A stretch of DNA of 64,000 bases from Pseudobacter sp. (GTDB lineage Bacteria; Bacteroidota; Bacteroidia; Chitinophagales; Chitinophagaceae). The position numbers and the translations under genes are program-made. This document shows positions 41,103-50,408 of this stretch, piece by piece (the stretch's first letter is position 1; every line of letters begins with the position of its first letter). The notes below the pieces were generated by a model that worked only from the letters and a program-made list of their open reading frames with translations, did not search any database and was not told the DNA's origin. Where the stretch lies: NCBI GenBank assembly GCA_017849455.1, contig JAFIGX010000024.1:310001-374000 (forward strand), written 5' to 3'.

Positions 41103-42425
41103 ATGTCAGACAATATTCCAACACCCGTCAAACAACGCCTGTTCACACCTTACCAGGTCTTCATGATCGCGGTACTGACCTTCCTTCAGTTCACGATCAT
41201 ACTCGACTTCATGGTCATTTCACCATTGGGGCCGCTCCTGCTGGAAAAATTATCCATGAAGCCTGCCCAGTTCGGCACGGTGGTATCTTCCTATGCTTTC
41301 AGCGCCTGTATCTCCGGCCTGATCGCCGCCGGCTTTGCCGATAAATTCGATCGTAAGAAACTGTTGCTTTTCTTTTACGCAGGTTTTATGGCAGGCACCA
41401 TTCTCTGCGCATTGGCCACCAGTTATCATTTCCTCCTGATCGCCCGCATCGTTACGGGCCTGTTCGGAGGCGTGATCGGTTCGGTGAGCTTTGCAATCAT
41501 CACCGACCTTTTCCCGATGCAGGTGCGTGGCCGTGTGATGGGTTATATTCAATCCGCTTTTGCAGGCAGCCAGATACTTGGTTTGCCGGTCGGGCTGATC
41601 CTCGCCAGCCACTTTGCCTGGCATGCGCCATTCTGGATGATCGCCATGATCGGCATCCTGGTGGGGATCGTCATTTTCATTTATATGAAGCCTGTCACGG
41701 CACATCTCCAGGCACGCCACGATGTAGACCCCATCAAACACCTGGGCAAGACCGTGAGCAACCCGCGTTACCTGTTCGCATTCGGTTCCACCACCTTGCT
41801 GGCCACCGGCGGCTTCATGATCATGCCTTTCAGCAGCGCTTTCTCAACACATAACCTGGGCATTCCATTCGATAAGCTCTATATCCTGTATACAGTTACG
41901 GGGATTTTCGCTATCGTAACAGGACCCTTGATCGGGAAGGCCAGCGATAAATTCGGCAAGTACAGCATTTTTGTCATCGGCAGCCTGCTCTCCATGCTGA
42001 TGATCGTGATCTATTCCAATCTTGGGGTCACACCACTCTGGCAGCTCTGCATGATCAGCGTGATCATGTTCGTCGGCATTTCATCCCGTATGATCTCCTC
42101 TTCGGCATTGATGATGTCCATCCCTGAAATGGCCGACAGGGGCGCATTCATGAGCATCAACTCCTCCGTACAGCAATTTGCCGGGGGCATCGGTGCGTTC
42201 GTGGCAGGGTTGATCGTCGTTCAACGGCCTGATGGCAACCTGGAACATTTCAATACACTGGGGTATGTAGTGGTGGTCACCTCTTTCCTCATGATCATCA
42301 TGATGTATTTCCTGAACCAGATGGTAATGAGGATCATGAATGAGCGGAAAGCGGCCATGGTACTGGGTCAGCCGGCAATGACCGGACCGCAGCAGCCTGC
42401 CGTTTCACCTGTGGAGCATAATTGA
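41103..42425 (+). CDS. MFS transporter (drug efflux type)
   Basis: A 440-residue major facilitator protein with 12 predicted transmembrane helices. TM1 starts with F-M-I-A-V-L-T-F-L-Q-F; the loop 2-3 signature appears as G-F-A-D-K-F-D-R-K-K-L. Motif C-like G-P-L-I-G-K-A-S-D-K-F-G occurs in the second half. The layout fits efflux carriers of the DHA1 type. Its position behind a TetR repressor gene and a matching palindrome suggests inducible export of a toxic small molecule; the substrate is unknown. The first ATG (41103) follows an in-frame TTG at 41097. Confidence 0.88.
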   Translation: MSDNIPTPVKQRLFTPYQVFMIAVLTFLQFTIILDFMVISPLGPLLLEKLSMKPAQFGTVVSSYAFSACISGLIAAGFADKFDRKKLLLFFYAGFMAGTILCALATSYHFLLIARIVTGLFGGVIGSVSFAIITDLFPMQVRGRVMGYIQSAFAGSQILGLPVGLILASHFAWHAPFWMIAMIGILVGIVIFIYMKPVTAHLQARHDVDPIKHLGKTVSNPRYLFAFGSTTLLATGGFMIMPFSSAFSTHNLGIPFDKLYILYTVTGIFAIVTGPLIGKASDKFGKYSIFVIGSLLSMLMIVIYSNLGVTPLWQLCMISVIMFVGISSRMISSSALMMSIPEMADRGAFMSINSSVQQFAGGIGAFVAGLIVVQRPDGNLEHFNTLGYVVVVTSFLMIIMMYFLNQMVMRIMNERKAAMVLGQPAMTGPQQPAVSPVEHN

Positions 42426-42449
42426 TTATCTTTCCGGAAAAGAAACCGC

Positions 42450-44336
42450 ATGTTCCGATCACTGGTCTTCCTTTTCCTGGCCTTCTGTTCTTTCAGGGGC
42501 AGTGGCCAGTCTTTGTATATGCCGCGTGATGTGAAGCAGGCATTTGCAAAAGGTACCCGCTCGCCGGATGGCCGTCCGGGAAAAAATTACTGGCAGAATA
42601 AAGCGCGCTACCAGATCGCCATCACCGTAACGCCTCCTTCGCGCGTTATCCAGGGAGAAGAAGATATCGTTTATTTCAATAAAAGCCCGGATACCTTATC
42701 CAGCGCTTCTTTCAAGCTATTCATGAATATCCATAAGCCGGGCGCCCTGCGGGCAGACAATGCAACGGCCGATTACCTCAGCGCCGGGATGAAGATCGAT
42801 GCGTTCAGGCTGAACGGTCAATCACAGGAATGGCCCGACCCCGATGGATTCGTTTTGCAATCCGTACCATTACCATCTCCACTATTGCCGGGTGATTCCA
42901 TTCGCTTCTCCTTCCGCTGGCATTATGAGCTGGCAAGCCTGGACGGTGGCCGTGAAGGCGCCATCGATTCCACCACTTTTTTTCTCGCCTATTTTTATCC
43001 GAGAGTAGTGGTATATGATGATTATAACGGGTGGGATAAAACGAATTTCACCGACCTGCAGGAATTCTACAGCGATTTCAATGATTATACCGTTACCCTG
43101 CGCGTGCCTGCCAATTATATTGTATGGGGCACCGGAACATTGCAGGAACCCGGATCTGTTTTGCAACCAGATATCGCAGAAAGATTGAAAGCATCGCAGG
43201 CAAGCGACGCCCTGGTGCATATCGTGAACGGGGCCGACCTGCGGGCTAAGAACGTAACTTTGCAAAACCGCGTGAACAGTTGGCGGTTCACTGCTACCGA
43301 TATACCCGATATGGCCTACGCCGTCAGCGATCATTTTGTGTGGGATGCCAGCAGCATGATAGTTGATAGGACCACCGGCCGGCGAAGCAGTATCCATGCA
43401 GTCTATAATGACACCGCTTCGGATTATCATCAGATGGTGCGCTATGCGCGGAAGGCGCTCGACTGGCTATCGAACCAGTGGCCGGGCGTTCCCTATCCTT
43501 ATGAAAAGATGACCGTGTTCCAGGGCAATGCCGGGATGGAATACCCGATGGTGGCCAATGATGAAAGCTATGGAGATACACTGATCTCGAAACTGGTGGC
43601 CACACATGAGATCGCCCATACCTGGATGCCTTTTTATATGGGCATCAATGAAACCCGATATGGTTTCATGGATGAAGGATGGGCCACTACTTTCGAATTA
43701 CTGTTCTCGCGTCATGATTTCGGCGTGAGGCAGGCAGAGCAGTTATTCAAGGATTTTCGCGTGCATACCTGGCAATCGGACCCCGGTGCAGAAGAGGATA
43801 TTCCCATTATCACCCCGGGCCATGCCCTCACCGGTATTGCCAATCGTACCAATAATTACGGAAAGGCGGCCCTGGGCTATCTGGCCATGAAAGATTACCT
43901 GGGTGATGAACTTTTCAAAAAATGCCTGCATGAGTACATGCGGCGCTGGCATGGAAAACATCCTATTCCCTGGGATTTCTTCAACACGTTCAACGATGTT
44001 TCCGGCCGCAATCTCAACTGGTTCTGGAATAGTTGGTTTTTCTCGTGGAGTTATATGGATATCGCCGTTCAAAAATTGATTTCTAATGGAAAAGGATATA
44101 CGTTGACAGTAAAGAATGTAGGCGGCATGCCGGTACCATTCGATTGCAAGGTACTCTATACGGACGGCAGCCATGGCAGCCTGCACCAGTCGCCCGCCGT
44201 ATGGCAGGTCAATCCGCATCAGGCGACTGTACACATACCAACGGGTAAAAAGATCGCGTCCCTTACCATCGATGGTGGTATCTGGATGGACAGCAACCCG
44301 GCCGACAACGAATGGCCATCAACCCCTAAAAAATAA
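42450..44336 (+). CDS. M1-family metallopeptidase, exported
   Basis: A 628-residue zinc aminopeptidase-like protein with an N-terminal signal peptide (cleavage near G-S-G-Q, about residue 20). The zinc site is H386-E-I-A-H390 with the third ligand E409 in F-M-D-E-G-W-A. The substrate-side G-x-M-E-N motif is present as G-M-E-Y-P (about 362-366). It has an N-terminal beta domain and a helical C-terminal region. It would trim peptides in the periplasm or outside. The purU gene starts 2 bases after its stop, so the two may be cotranscribed, without an obvious functional link. Confidence 0.92.
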   Translation: MFRSLVFLFLAFCSFRGSGQSLYMPRDVKQAFAKGTRSPDGRPGKNYWQNKARYQIAITVTPPSRVIQGEEDIVYFNKSPDTLSSASFKLFMNIHKPGALRADNATADYLSAGMKIDAFRLNGQSQEWPDPDGFVLQSVPLPSPLLPGDSIRFSFRWHYELASLDGGREGAIDSTTFFLAYFYPRVVVYDDYNGWDKTNFTDLQEFYSDFNDYTVTLRVPANYIVWGTGTLQEPGSVLQPDIAERLKASQASDALVHIVNGADLRAKNVTLQNRVNSWRFTATDIPDMAYAVSDHFVWDASSMIVDRTTGRRSSIHAVYNDTASDYHQMVRYARKALDWLSNQWPGVPYPYEKMTVFQGNAGMEYPMVANDESYGDTLISKLVATHEIAHTWMPFYMGINETRYGFMDEGWATTFELLFSRHDFGVRQAEQLFKDFRVHTWQSDPGAEEDIPIITPGHALTGIANRTNNYGKAALGYLAMKDYLGDELFKKCLHEYMRRWHGKHPIPWDFFNTFNDVSGRNLNWFWNSWFFSWSYMDIAVQKLISNGKGYTLTVKNVGGMPVPFDCKVLYTDGSHGSLHQSPAVWQVNPHQATVHIPTGKKIASLTIDGGIWMDSNPADNEWPSTPKK

Positions 44337-44338
44337 TT

Positions 44339-45157
44339 ATGATCATCCTGGTACAGTGTAAAGATCAGGTTGGATTGGTAGCGGCCGTATCAGGAGCGCT
44401 GAGTATCGAACACCTGAATATCGTTTCCCTGCGGGAGTATGTCGATAAAGCCGCCAATCTTTTCTTCATGCGGGTGGAAGTGGAAGAGGAAAGGCCGGCG
44501 GCCATCCTTCAGCAGAAGTTACAGGTGGTGCTGCCTTCCGATGCCGTGATCGCCGTGAACCCGCTTCCCGAAAAGAAGATCGTGGTGCTCGTTACCAAAG
44601 AATACCATTGCCTGGGCGATATCCTGATCAGGCATTATTTCGGTACCCTGGGGGCTTCCGTGCAATGTGTGATCGGGAACCATACCCTGTTGGAAGATAT
44701 CTGCCGGCGGTTCGATATACCATTTCATCATGTGCCTTATGAAGAAGCAGGAGCTGAAAAGGAACTGACCGCGTTGGTCGACAGTTATAGTCCCGGGTAT
44801 ATCGTACTGGCCAAGTTCATGCGGATATTATCAACGACTTTCGTGCTGCGCTATTCAAACAGGATCATCAATATCCATCATTCCTTCCTGCCTGCTTTTG
44901 CAGGAGCGCATCCTTACAAACAGGCATTCGAAAGGGGAGTAAAGCTGATCGGCGCCACGGCCCATTTCGTGACAGACCAGCTCGACGAAGGACCGATCAT
45001 AGCACAGCAGATCATCCCCGTGAACCATTCCGTGACCACGGCCGATATGGTAAAAGCAGGCAAGGAGATCGAAACGGCCGTACTGGCGAAAGCGCTCAGG
45101 CTGGTCTTCGAAGACCGCGTGTTCGTATACAGGAATAAGACAGTAGTATTCGACTGA
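44339..45157 (+). CDS. purU: Formyltetrahydrofolate deformylase
   Basis: A 272-residue PurU enzyme that hydrolyses 10-formyl-THF to formate and THF, balancing one-carbon pools. The N-terminal ~80 residues are an ACT domain (I-I-L-V-Q-C-K-D-Q-V-G-L-V-A). The C-terminal formyltransferase fold carries the catalytic N-I-H-H-S-F-L-P-A-F (about residues 179-188) and the D in D-Q-L-D-E-G-P-I-I (about 215-223). Length is normal. It starts 2 bases after the M1 peptidase stop. Confidence 0.95.
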   Translation: MIILVQCKDQVGLVAAVSGALSIEHLNIVSLREYVDKAANLFFMRVEVEEERPAAILQQKLQVVLPSDAVIAVNPLPEKKIVVLVTKEYHCLGDILIRHYFGTLGASVQCVIGNHTLLEDICRRFDIPFHHVPYEEAGAEKELTALVDSYSPGYIVLAKFMRILSTTFVLRYSNRIINIHHSFLPAFAGAHPYKQAFERGVKLIGATAHFVTDQLDEGPIIAQQIIPVNHSVTTADMVKAGKEIETAVLAKALRLVFEDRVFVYRNKTVVFD

Positions 45158-45250
45158 GGAGAGGCATGAAAATTGCTAAGCATCTATGATCTATAGGCAG
45201 ATATGGTGCTTATGTTGACTTTGAAAGTATGTTCAAAAGGAGTTTGAAAT

Positions 45251-45391
45251 ATGCGAACAGGTGATATAACTATTCCGGAGAGAAGGTATAAACGAAAAAA
45301 TTTTATCACAAGATGGATATCCTACCTGGTTAAAGCAACAGGAGGGCTTTTCAAATCCAAAAAGCCCTCCCGTTCCGGTTGTGATTGCTGA
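45251..45391 (+). CDS. Candidate 46-residue cationic peptide with G-C-D-C tail
   Basis: A short ORF not recognised as any family. It has one of the better ribosome binding sites in the window (AAGGAG at 45237-45242, 8 bases before ATG). A 7/8 promoter-like TGACTTTG lies at 45216-45223. The product is very basic (R-R-Y-K-R-K-N, then K-S-K-K-P-S-R) with a hydrophobic W-I-S-Y-L-V helix in the middle and ends S-G-C-D-C. It ends 4 bases before the convergent SRPBCC gene. An 11-bp hairpin (45341-45370) lies inside its 3' half, so the stretch could alternatively be non-coding. Coding is unproven. Confidence 0.4.
   Translation: MRTGDITIPERRYKRKNFITRWISYLVKATGGLFKSKKPSRSGCDC
45341..45370. other. Strong hairpin in the convergent gap
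   Basis: GGAGGGCTTTT (45341-45351) pairs perfectly with AAAAGCCCTCC (45360-45370) around an 8-nt loop. The A/T pairs lie next to the loop, not at the base, and no T-run follows on either strand. It does not look like a standard terminator, though it may still stop transcription between purU and the SRPBCC gene. Confidence 0.6.
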
Positions 45392-45395
45392 TAGT

Positions 45396-45821
45396 TCAAT
45401 TTTCTTCCGTATATTTTTTGAAATTGTTCAGGATTGCCTGCCAGCCCCCCCTTTGTACTTCTTCGGGATGTATGTTCTCTGCATCGAAAGTTTCCACGAT
45501 AACCGTTTCATTGCCCTTGCTGCTGAATGTTACTTTCACTTTTCTGCCATCAGCTATCGTGTATTCGATCAGTTTATGCCCGATCACATTATCGTAAACC
45601 CCTGCAAAATCGAAGCTGAAGCTTCCGTCTTTGGCAGCCATGGTAGTGCTGAACGTACCACCCGTGCGCAGGTCGTTGTCTGCTTTGGGAGCATGCCAGT
45701 CGTCCGATGGTGCGCACCATTTCGTAATATGTTCCGGGAGGCTCCAGTATTTCCATACCTTTTCGATATTTGACTGTATCGTTGCCTCTACTGTGATGGC
45801 GGTCTTGTTTGCTGTTTCCAT
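45396..45821 (-). CDS. SRPBCC (AHSA1-type) domain protein
   Basis: A 141-residue soluble protein of the START/Bet v1-like SRPBCC superfamily, AHSA1 subgroup. The start region I-T-V-E-A-T-I-Q-S-N-I-E-K-V-W-K-Y-W is the typical opening. The family segment W-C-A-P-S-D-D-W-H-A follows, then F-S-F-D-F-A-G-V-Y-D, and G-G-W-Q-A-I-L-N-N-F-K-K-Y near the end. These proteins bind small hydrophobic ligands; a specific role is unknown. It has its own minus-strand promoter element at 45853-45860. Confidence 0.9.
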   Translation of the reverse strand: METANKTAITVEATIQSNIEKVWKYWSLPEHITKWCAPSDDWHAPKADNDLRTGGTFSTTMAAKDGSFSFDFAGVYDNVIGHKLIEYTIADGRKVKVTFSSKGNETVIVETFDAENIHPEEVQRGGWQAILNNFKKYTEEN

Positions 45822-45852
45822 AAAATTGTTTTTTTATTTTTTATTGATGATG

Positions 45853-45860
45853 CAAACATA
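45853..45860 (-). promoter_or_regulatory. -7 promoter element for the SRPBCC gene
   Basis: On the minus strand this reads TATGTTTG, an exact TAnnTTTG, 32-39 bases before the ATG at 45821. A CACAG/CTGTG inverted repeat lies just upstream at about 45871-45890. Confidence 0.55.
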
Positions 45861-45979
45861 GTAAGCAATCACAGATATGGGACTGTGTATTAGCGACAAT
45901 CAGGGGGTAATTTGCGACATCGGAAGAGAATCTATCAACTTTTTTCGAGAAGGCCCAATTTATGTTGGACCAATCTCGC

Positions 45980-47269
45980 CTATAGAATATCCCAGATCCC
46001 TGCAGCCCTTTCCAGGTTGACCAGCGCCGCAGCATAATTGAACAATGACTGGTAATAATTCTGCTGCAGATCATTATAAGTACGCTGGGCATTCAGCACT
46101 TCCAGTAAGGAGGTTTGGCCCCGTTTGTAGCTATAGATCTTTCCGTTCAATATGCGCTCCGCTTCCGTCAGCAGGCCGCTTCTATACTGCATCGCCTGCT
46201 TTTGTGCTGCCCGGTAATTGAACCAGGATGCCGTTACCTCCGTTTGGATCTGCAACAAAACCTGCTGGTATTGCAAATCCGATTGACTGATCTGGAACCG
46301 GGCAACTTTCAGATCACCTTTGTATTTGTTCGAGAGCTTTAAAGGAACAGCGATGCCTGCATTCACATTTCTGTAAGCAGGAGTGGGCGCTATTTCATTT
46401 GTCGATTCGCCGCTCATCTGCATACCCGCTGAAATCCCCAGGTCGATCCTGCGGTTCGCTTTTACCAACTGAAGATTTTTATCGGCGACGGTCTTGCTAT
46501 TCAATGCAGCTAATAGATCTGCCCTGCTGTTCTGCGCATTCAGTATTAATGTTCCCAATATAAAATCCCGTTCCAGGTTTTCGAAATTACCTGCCGGGGT
46601 GAACAATGTGTCTGCATGTGTCTTTCCTGCCTGTAAACCCAATTGAACCAATGCCAATTTCCAGTCGGCCTCATTTTGGAACAAAGTGTTCAGCAAGGTA
46701 CCTGCTTCCAGTTTCGATTGACGGGCATCCATTTCCGTAATGGAACCGAGTTTGAACCTTACTGAATCCGCTTCTGCAAGTTGGTCCATCATGATGTAGG
46801 AGCTTTGTTGTACCCGCATCAGGTAATAGTTCAACACTGCATTGTAATAGGATATTGCAGCATCAGCCCGCAGATTCCGGAAAAAATCTTCCAACAGGAG
46901 TTTACTGACCTCAAACTGGCTTTGCGCCAGGCCGATCCTTGCTTTCCTCTTCCCGCCCAATTCAATGGTGGCGCCAATGCTTGCATTATATCCCTGCCCT
47001 AAATGTTTTTTGGTGTGCTGGTTATCATACACGCCCGCTGATAATACCGGGTCGGGGAATATTCTGGCGATCTCGATCCCCGCTTCGGCAATGTTCACGT
47101 TGTATTTCTCGGAAGCGTATTGAAGGTTCTGCCGGGCAACCAATGCCAGGTAGTCCGGTAATAATATCCGGATCTGTGAAAAATTCGTGTCGATCTGTGC
47201 ATTGGCCCCCATACTAACGGCTATAATATATAACAATGTTGTATATACTAATTTTGAAATCCTGTGCAT
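45980..47269 (-). CDS. TolC-family outer membrane efflux protein (CzcC-like)
   Basis: A 429-residue outer-membrane factor. A signal peptide (A-V-S-M-G-A-N-A-Q, cleavage near 25) is followed by the usual pair of TolC helical hairpin repeats with long coiled-coil stretches. It forms the exit duct of a tripartite pump. It starts 10 bases after the RND permease stop on the same strand, so it is the third pump component in the operon. The substrate is set by the RND protein. Confidence 0.9.
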   Translation of the reverse strand: MHRISKLVYTTLLYIIAVSMGANAQIDTNFSQIRILLPDYLALVARQNLQYASEKYNVNIAEAGIEIARIFPDPVLSAGVYDNQHTKKHLGQGYNASIGATIELGGKRKARIGLAQSQFEVSKLLLEDFFRNLRADAAISYYNAVLNYYLMRVQQSSYIMMDQLAEADSVRFKLGSITEMDARQSKLEAGTLLNTLFQNEADWKLALVQLGLQAGKTHADTLFTPAGNFENLERDFILGTLILNAQNSRADLLAALNSKTVADKNLQLVKANRRIDLGISAGMQMSGESTNEIAPTPAYRNVNAGIAVPLKLSNKYKGDLKVARFQISQSDLQYQQVLLQIQTEVTASWFNYRAAQKQAMQYRSGLLTEAERILNGKIYSYKRGQTSLLEVLNAQRTYNDLQQNYYQSLFNYAAALVNLERAAGIWDIL

Positions 47270-47279
47270 ATTCTATTTT

Positions 47280-50200
47280 TTATTCCCGGGTTGCGGAATT
47301 AAGTGGATAATCATTCCTGCCCCATTTGTGTTCTACTATAAAATACAATGCGGGCAATACGAACAGTGTGATGGCAGTGGCTATGAACAATCCATATACG
47401 ATCACCGTGGCGAGCGGTCGCTGTACATCGGAGCCGATACCGGTGGCCAGTGAGGCAGGCAGTAGCCCCAATACCGCCACCGTAGCGGTCATCAGCACAG
47501 GACGGAATCGATGCCTGGCGCCATTGATCACTGCGTTCAGCAGGTCTTCTCCCTGTTTACGCAATTGGTTGATATGCGAGATCATGATCACGCCATTCTG
47601 GATGGCGACCCCGAACAATGCAATGAATCCAACGGCTGAGGAAACATTCAGTGTCATGCCCCGGATATTCAAGGCCAGCATACCGCCGAATAATGCCAGG
47701 GGAACAATGCTCAGGATGAGGCCCGATTGTCGGAATTTTCCGAATGCTCCGTATAGTAATACGAACATGATGGCCAGCGCCAGGGGTACTATAATGGCCA
47801 GTCTTGCGTAAGCCCTGTTCTGGTTTTCAAATTGCCCACCCCATTTTACGGTCAATCGCTCATGATCATACTGCACATTTTTTTCAATGCTGGCTGCTGC
47901 CTCATGGAGAAAGGAGGAGAGGTCCCTGTCACGGAGATTGAGGCGTACGGTAAGATGCCGTTTGTTCATTTCACGCGTGATGGTGCTTTCGCCCGTGGCG
48001 GTGCCCACGGTGGCAACCTGCGACAAAGGGATTTTGGCCCCTGTTTGCGACGTGAGCATCAGGTTGCCGATCTTTTCAGGAGTATTCCGGCTGTCGTCCG
48101 TATACCTGCAGATCACATCATACACTTTATTGCCGATGAAGACCTGTGATACCGCTTTCCCTCCAATGGCCAGTTCGATCAACTCGCTCACATCGGCCAC
48201 ATTCAGGCCGTAGCGCGCCACTGCCTCCCGGTCGACCCTGATCTGTAATTGAGGCAATGGCGGTTCCTGGTCGATGGCAAGGTCTACAGCGCCCCGTACT
48301 TTTTTCAACGTGCTCAAAATATTCTCCGCTACGCGCCTGGTTTCCTTAAAATCATTTCCATATACTTTTACGACCAGTTCACTATGTGCTCCTGCGATCT
48401 TATCCATCACTCCATCGATCATCGGCTGCGAGAAGCCAACGGTATAACCCGGCATGGTAGCATATTCGGCAGAGAGTTCCCTGATCAGGTCGGATTTTGT
48501 TTTGCCACCGGGCCATTCCTTATAAGGTTTCAGCCCGATGCTGCATTCGTAATGGGAGGGCGTCCAGGCATCCGTGCCATCGTCATTCCTGCCTGCCTGC
48601 ACCATTATATAGGTCACTTCTCCATATTTAATCGTTCTGCTGCGAAGCGTATCGCTCATCTCCTTCGACTTTTCAAGGGAGATGCCCGGAGGCAGCGCCA
48701 CCTGCAACCAGATGGAGCCTTCATCCAGTGGTGGTAAAAAATCCTTACCTACTGTTATCGATAAGATCACGGAAGCGGCCAGTGCGACCGAAAGGGGGAT
48801 AAATACCCTCCGGGGCTTTTTCATTATTTTCCTGATCCTGCTATCATAAGCCGTGGTAAGCCTTTCCAGCCACCTGTTATGGTAAAGTTTTTTAGGTTTC
48901 CGGTAAACAGTATACGACAGTCCGGGGATCAGCAATAAGGCCACTGCCAATGCTCCCAGCAATGCATAGCCGACAGTAAATGCCATTGGTGTGAATAATT
49001 TCTTTTCTACCCGTTCAAAGGCAAACAAAGGAAGATAGGCCGTGATGATGATGATGGTGGCAAAGAAAATAGGACGTGCCACTTCAACGGCCCTTTTCCC
49101 GATCGTCATTTCCTGAAGTATGGCGTGCTCATCATCTTCCCTTTTTTTCAGGATCGTTTCCATCATCACGATCGCCCCATCTACAATGATCCCGAAGTCG
49201 ATGGCGCCCAATGAAAGCAGGTTGGCAGGGGTATTGGTGAAATGCATCAATATGAATGCAATAAGGAGCGATAAAGGGATCGTAATGGCCACGATCAGCG
49301 CACCCCGCCAGTTCCCCAGGAAAACGATGAGCACGATGATCACGAGCGACATCCCTTCCAGCAAGGTATGAGAGACCGTATCGAGGGTGGTATCGACGAG
49401 ATTGGTGCGGTCGAGGAATGGATGGACTTTTACATCGCCGGGCAGCCCGCCATTATTCAATTCATCCACCGCCTGGTGAATGCCTTTCAACACAACGGAA
49501 GGGTTCTGATGTTTGAGCAACAGCACAATGCCTTCAATGCTTTCAGTGTAGTTACGCTGATGGTCGGTATATCCCAACATGCCCTTCCGTTCCAGGTTAC
49601 CGTATTTCAGTTTGCCCAGGTCCTTCAGGTAAATCGGTACGCCGTTCACGCTTTTCACAACAATATCACCGAGCCCATCGAGTGAGGTGATCAGTCCGAT
49701 ACCGCGGACCACATACCCCAACTCCCCGCGGGTGAGCACGCTGCCACCCGCATTGGCATTGTTCTTTCCGATCTTATCGGTCACATCACTGAGAGAGAGT
49801 TTGTATTGCTCCAGTTTACGTGGATCGATCTCCACCTGGTATTGAGTGGTGATGCCGCCGAAATTCGTAACGTCCGCCACTCCCTGTACCTGTTTGATCC
49901 TGGGGATGATGACCCAATTCTGGAGGTCTGTGATCTCCCGGAGGGAATGTGTTTTACTTTCGATGATATAGCGAAAGATCTCACCGGTGGGAGAGGTGAG
50001 AGGATCGAGGCCGGGTACAGCGCCATAAGGGAGCGATAACCCATTCAACCGTTCCTGTACCCGCTGGCGGCTCCAGTAGTCCTCCACGCCGTCTTCAAAT
50101 ACGATCGTCACCATCGAGAGCCCGAACGTGCTTTTGCTGCGCATGACATGCATGCCGGGCATACCATTCAACGCTTTTTCAATGGGAATGGTGATCTGTT

Positions 50201-50384
50201 GTTCCACTTCTTCTGCAGCGAGGCCCGGCACCTGCGTTACTACCTGTGAGGTAACGTCCGCGATATCGGGGTAGGCTTCAATCGATAATTGATTCCATGA
50301 ATAATAGCCGAAGACGGCCAGCAACACGAAGAGGGCTACGAACAGCCATCGCTTGTGTATGGCCGTTAAAATGATCTTTTTCAT
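47280..50384 (-). CDS. CzcA/CusA-family heavy-metal RND efflux permease
   Basis: A 1034-residue inner-membrane proton-driven pump of the heavy-metal efflux RND family, with 12 TM helices and two large periplasmic loops. TM4 carries D396-F-G-I-I-V-D402-G-A-I-V-M-M-E409, the D-F-G-x-x-x-D-G-x-x-x-x-x-E pattern known for divalent-cation pumps of the CzcA type, as opposed to the Cu/Ag CusA motif. Zn, Co, Ni or Cd is therefore more likely than Cu or Ag (inference). The N-terminus I-E-A-Y-P-D-I-A-D-V is also typical. It lies between adaptor and TolC genes, 24 and 10 bases apart. Confidence 0.93.
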   Translation of the reverse strand: MKKIILTAIHKRWLFVALFVLLAVFGYYSWNQLSIEAYPDIADVTSQVVTQVPGLAAEEVEQQITIPIEKALNGMPGMHVMRSKSTFGLSMVTIVFEDGVEDYWSRQRVQERLNGLSLPYGAVPGLDPLTSPTGEIFRYIIESKTHSLREITDLQNWVIIPRIKQVQGVADVTNFGGITTQYQVEIDPRKLEQYKLSLSDVTDKIGKNNANAGGSVLTRGELGYVVRGIGLITSLDGLGDIVVKSVNGVPIYLKDLGKLKYGNLERKGMLGYTDHQRNYTESIEGIVLLLKHQNPSVVLKGIHQAVDELNNGGLPGDVKVHPFLDRTNLVDTTLDTVSHTLLEGMSLVIIVLIVFLGNWRGALIVAITIPLSLLIAFILMHFTNTPANLLSLGAIDFGIIVDGAIVMMETILKKREDDEHAILQEMTIGKRAVEVARPIFFATIIIITAYLPLFAFERVEKKLFTPMAFTVGYALLGALAVALLLIPGLSYTVYRKPKKLYHNRWLERLTTAYDSRIRKIMKKPRRVFIPLSVALAASVILSITVGKDFLPPLDEGSIWLQVALPPGISLEKSKEMSDTLRSRTIKYGEVTYIMVQAGRNDDGTDAWTPSHYECSIGLKPYKEWPGGKTKSDLIRELSAEYATMPGYTVGFSQPMIDGVMDKIAGAHSELVVKVYGNDFKETRRVAENILSTLKKVRGAVDLAIDQEPPLPQLQIRVDREAVARYGLNVADVSELIELAIGGKAVSQVFIGNKVYDVICRYTDDSRNTPEKIGNLMLTSQTGAKIPLSQVATVGTATGESTITREMNKRHLTVRLNLRDRDLSSFLHEAAASIEKNVQYDHERLTVKWGGQFENQNRAYARLAIIVPLALAIMFVLLYGAFGKFRQSGLILSIVPLALFGGMLALNIRGMTLNVSSAVGFIALFGVAIQNGVIMISHINQLRKQGEDLLNAVINGARHRFRPVLMTATVAVLGLLPASLATGIGSDVQRPLATVIVYGLFIATAITLFVLPALYFIVEHKWGRNDYPLNSATRE

Positions 50385-50408
50385 CTGTCGGTTCTATTTA
50401 AAGGGTTT

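Noticed and set aside
45341..45370. Hairpin taken first as a bidirectional terminator
   Set aside because: The A/T pairs lie at the loop side and no T-run follows the stem on either strand, so it was listed as a hairpin of unknown role.
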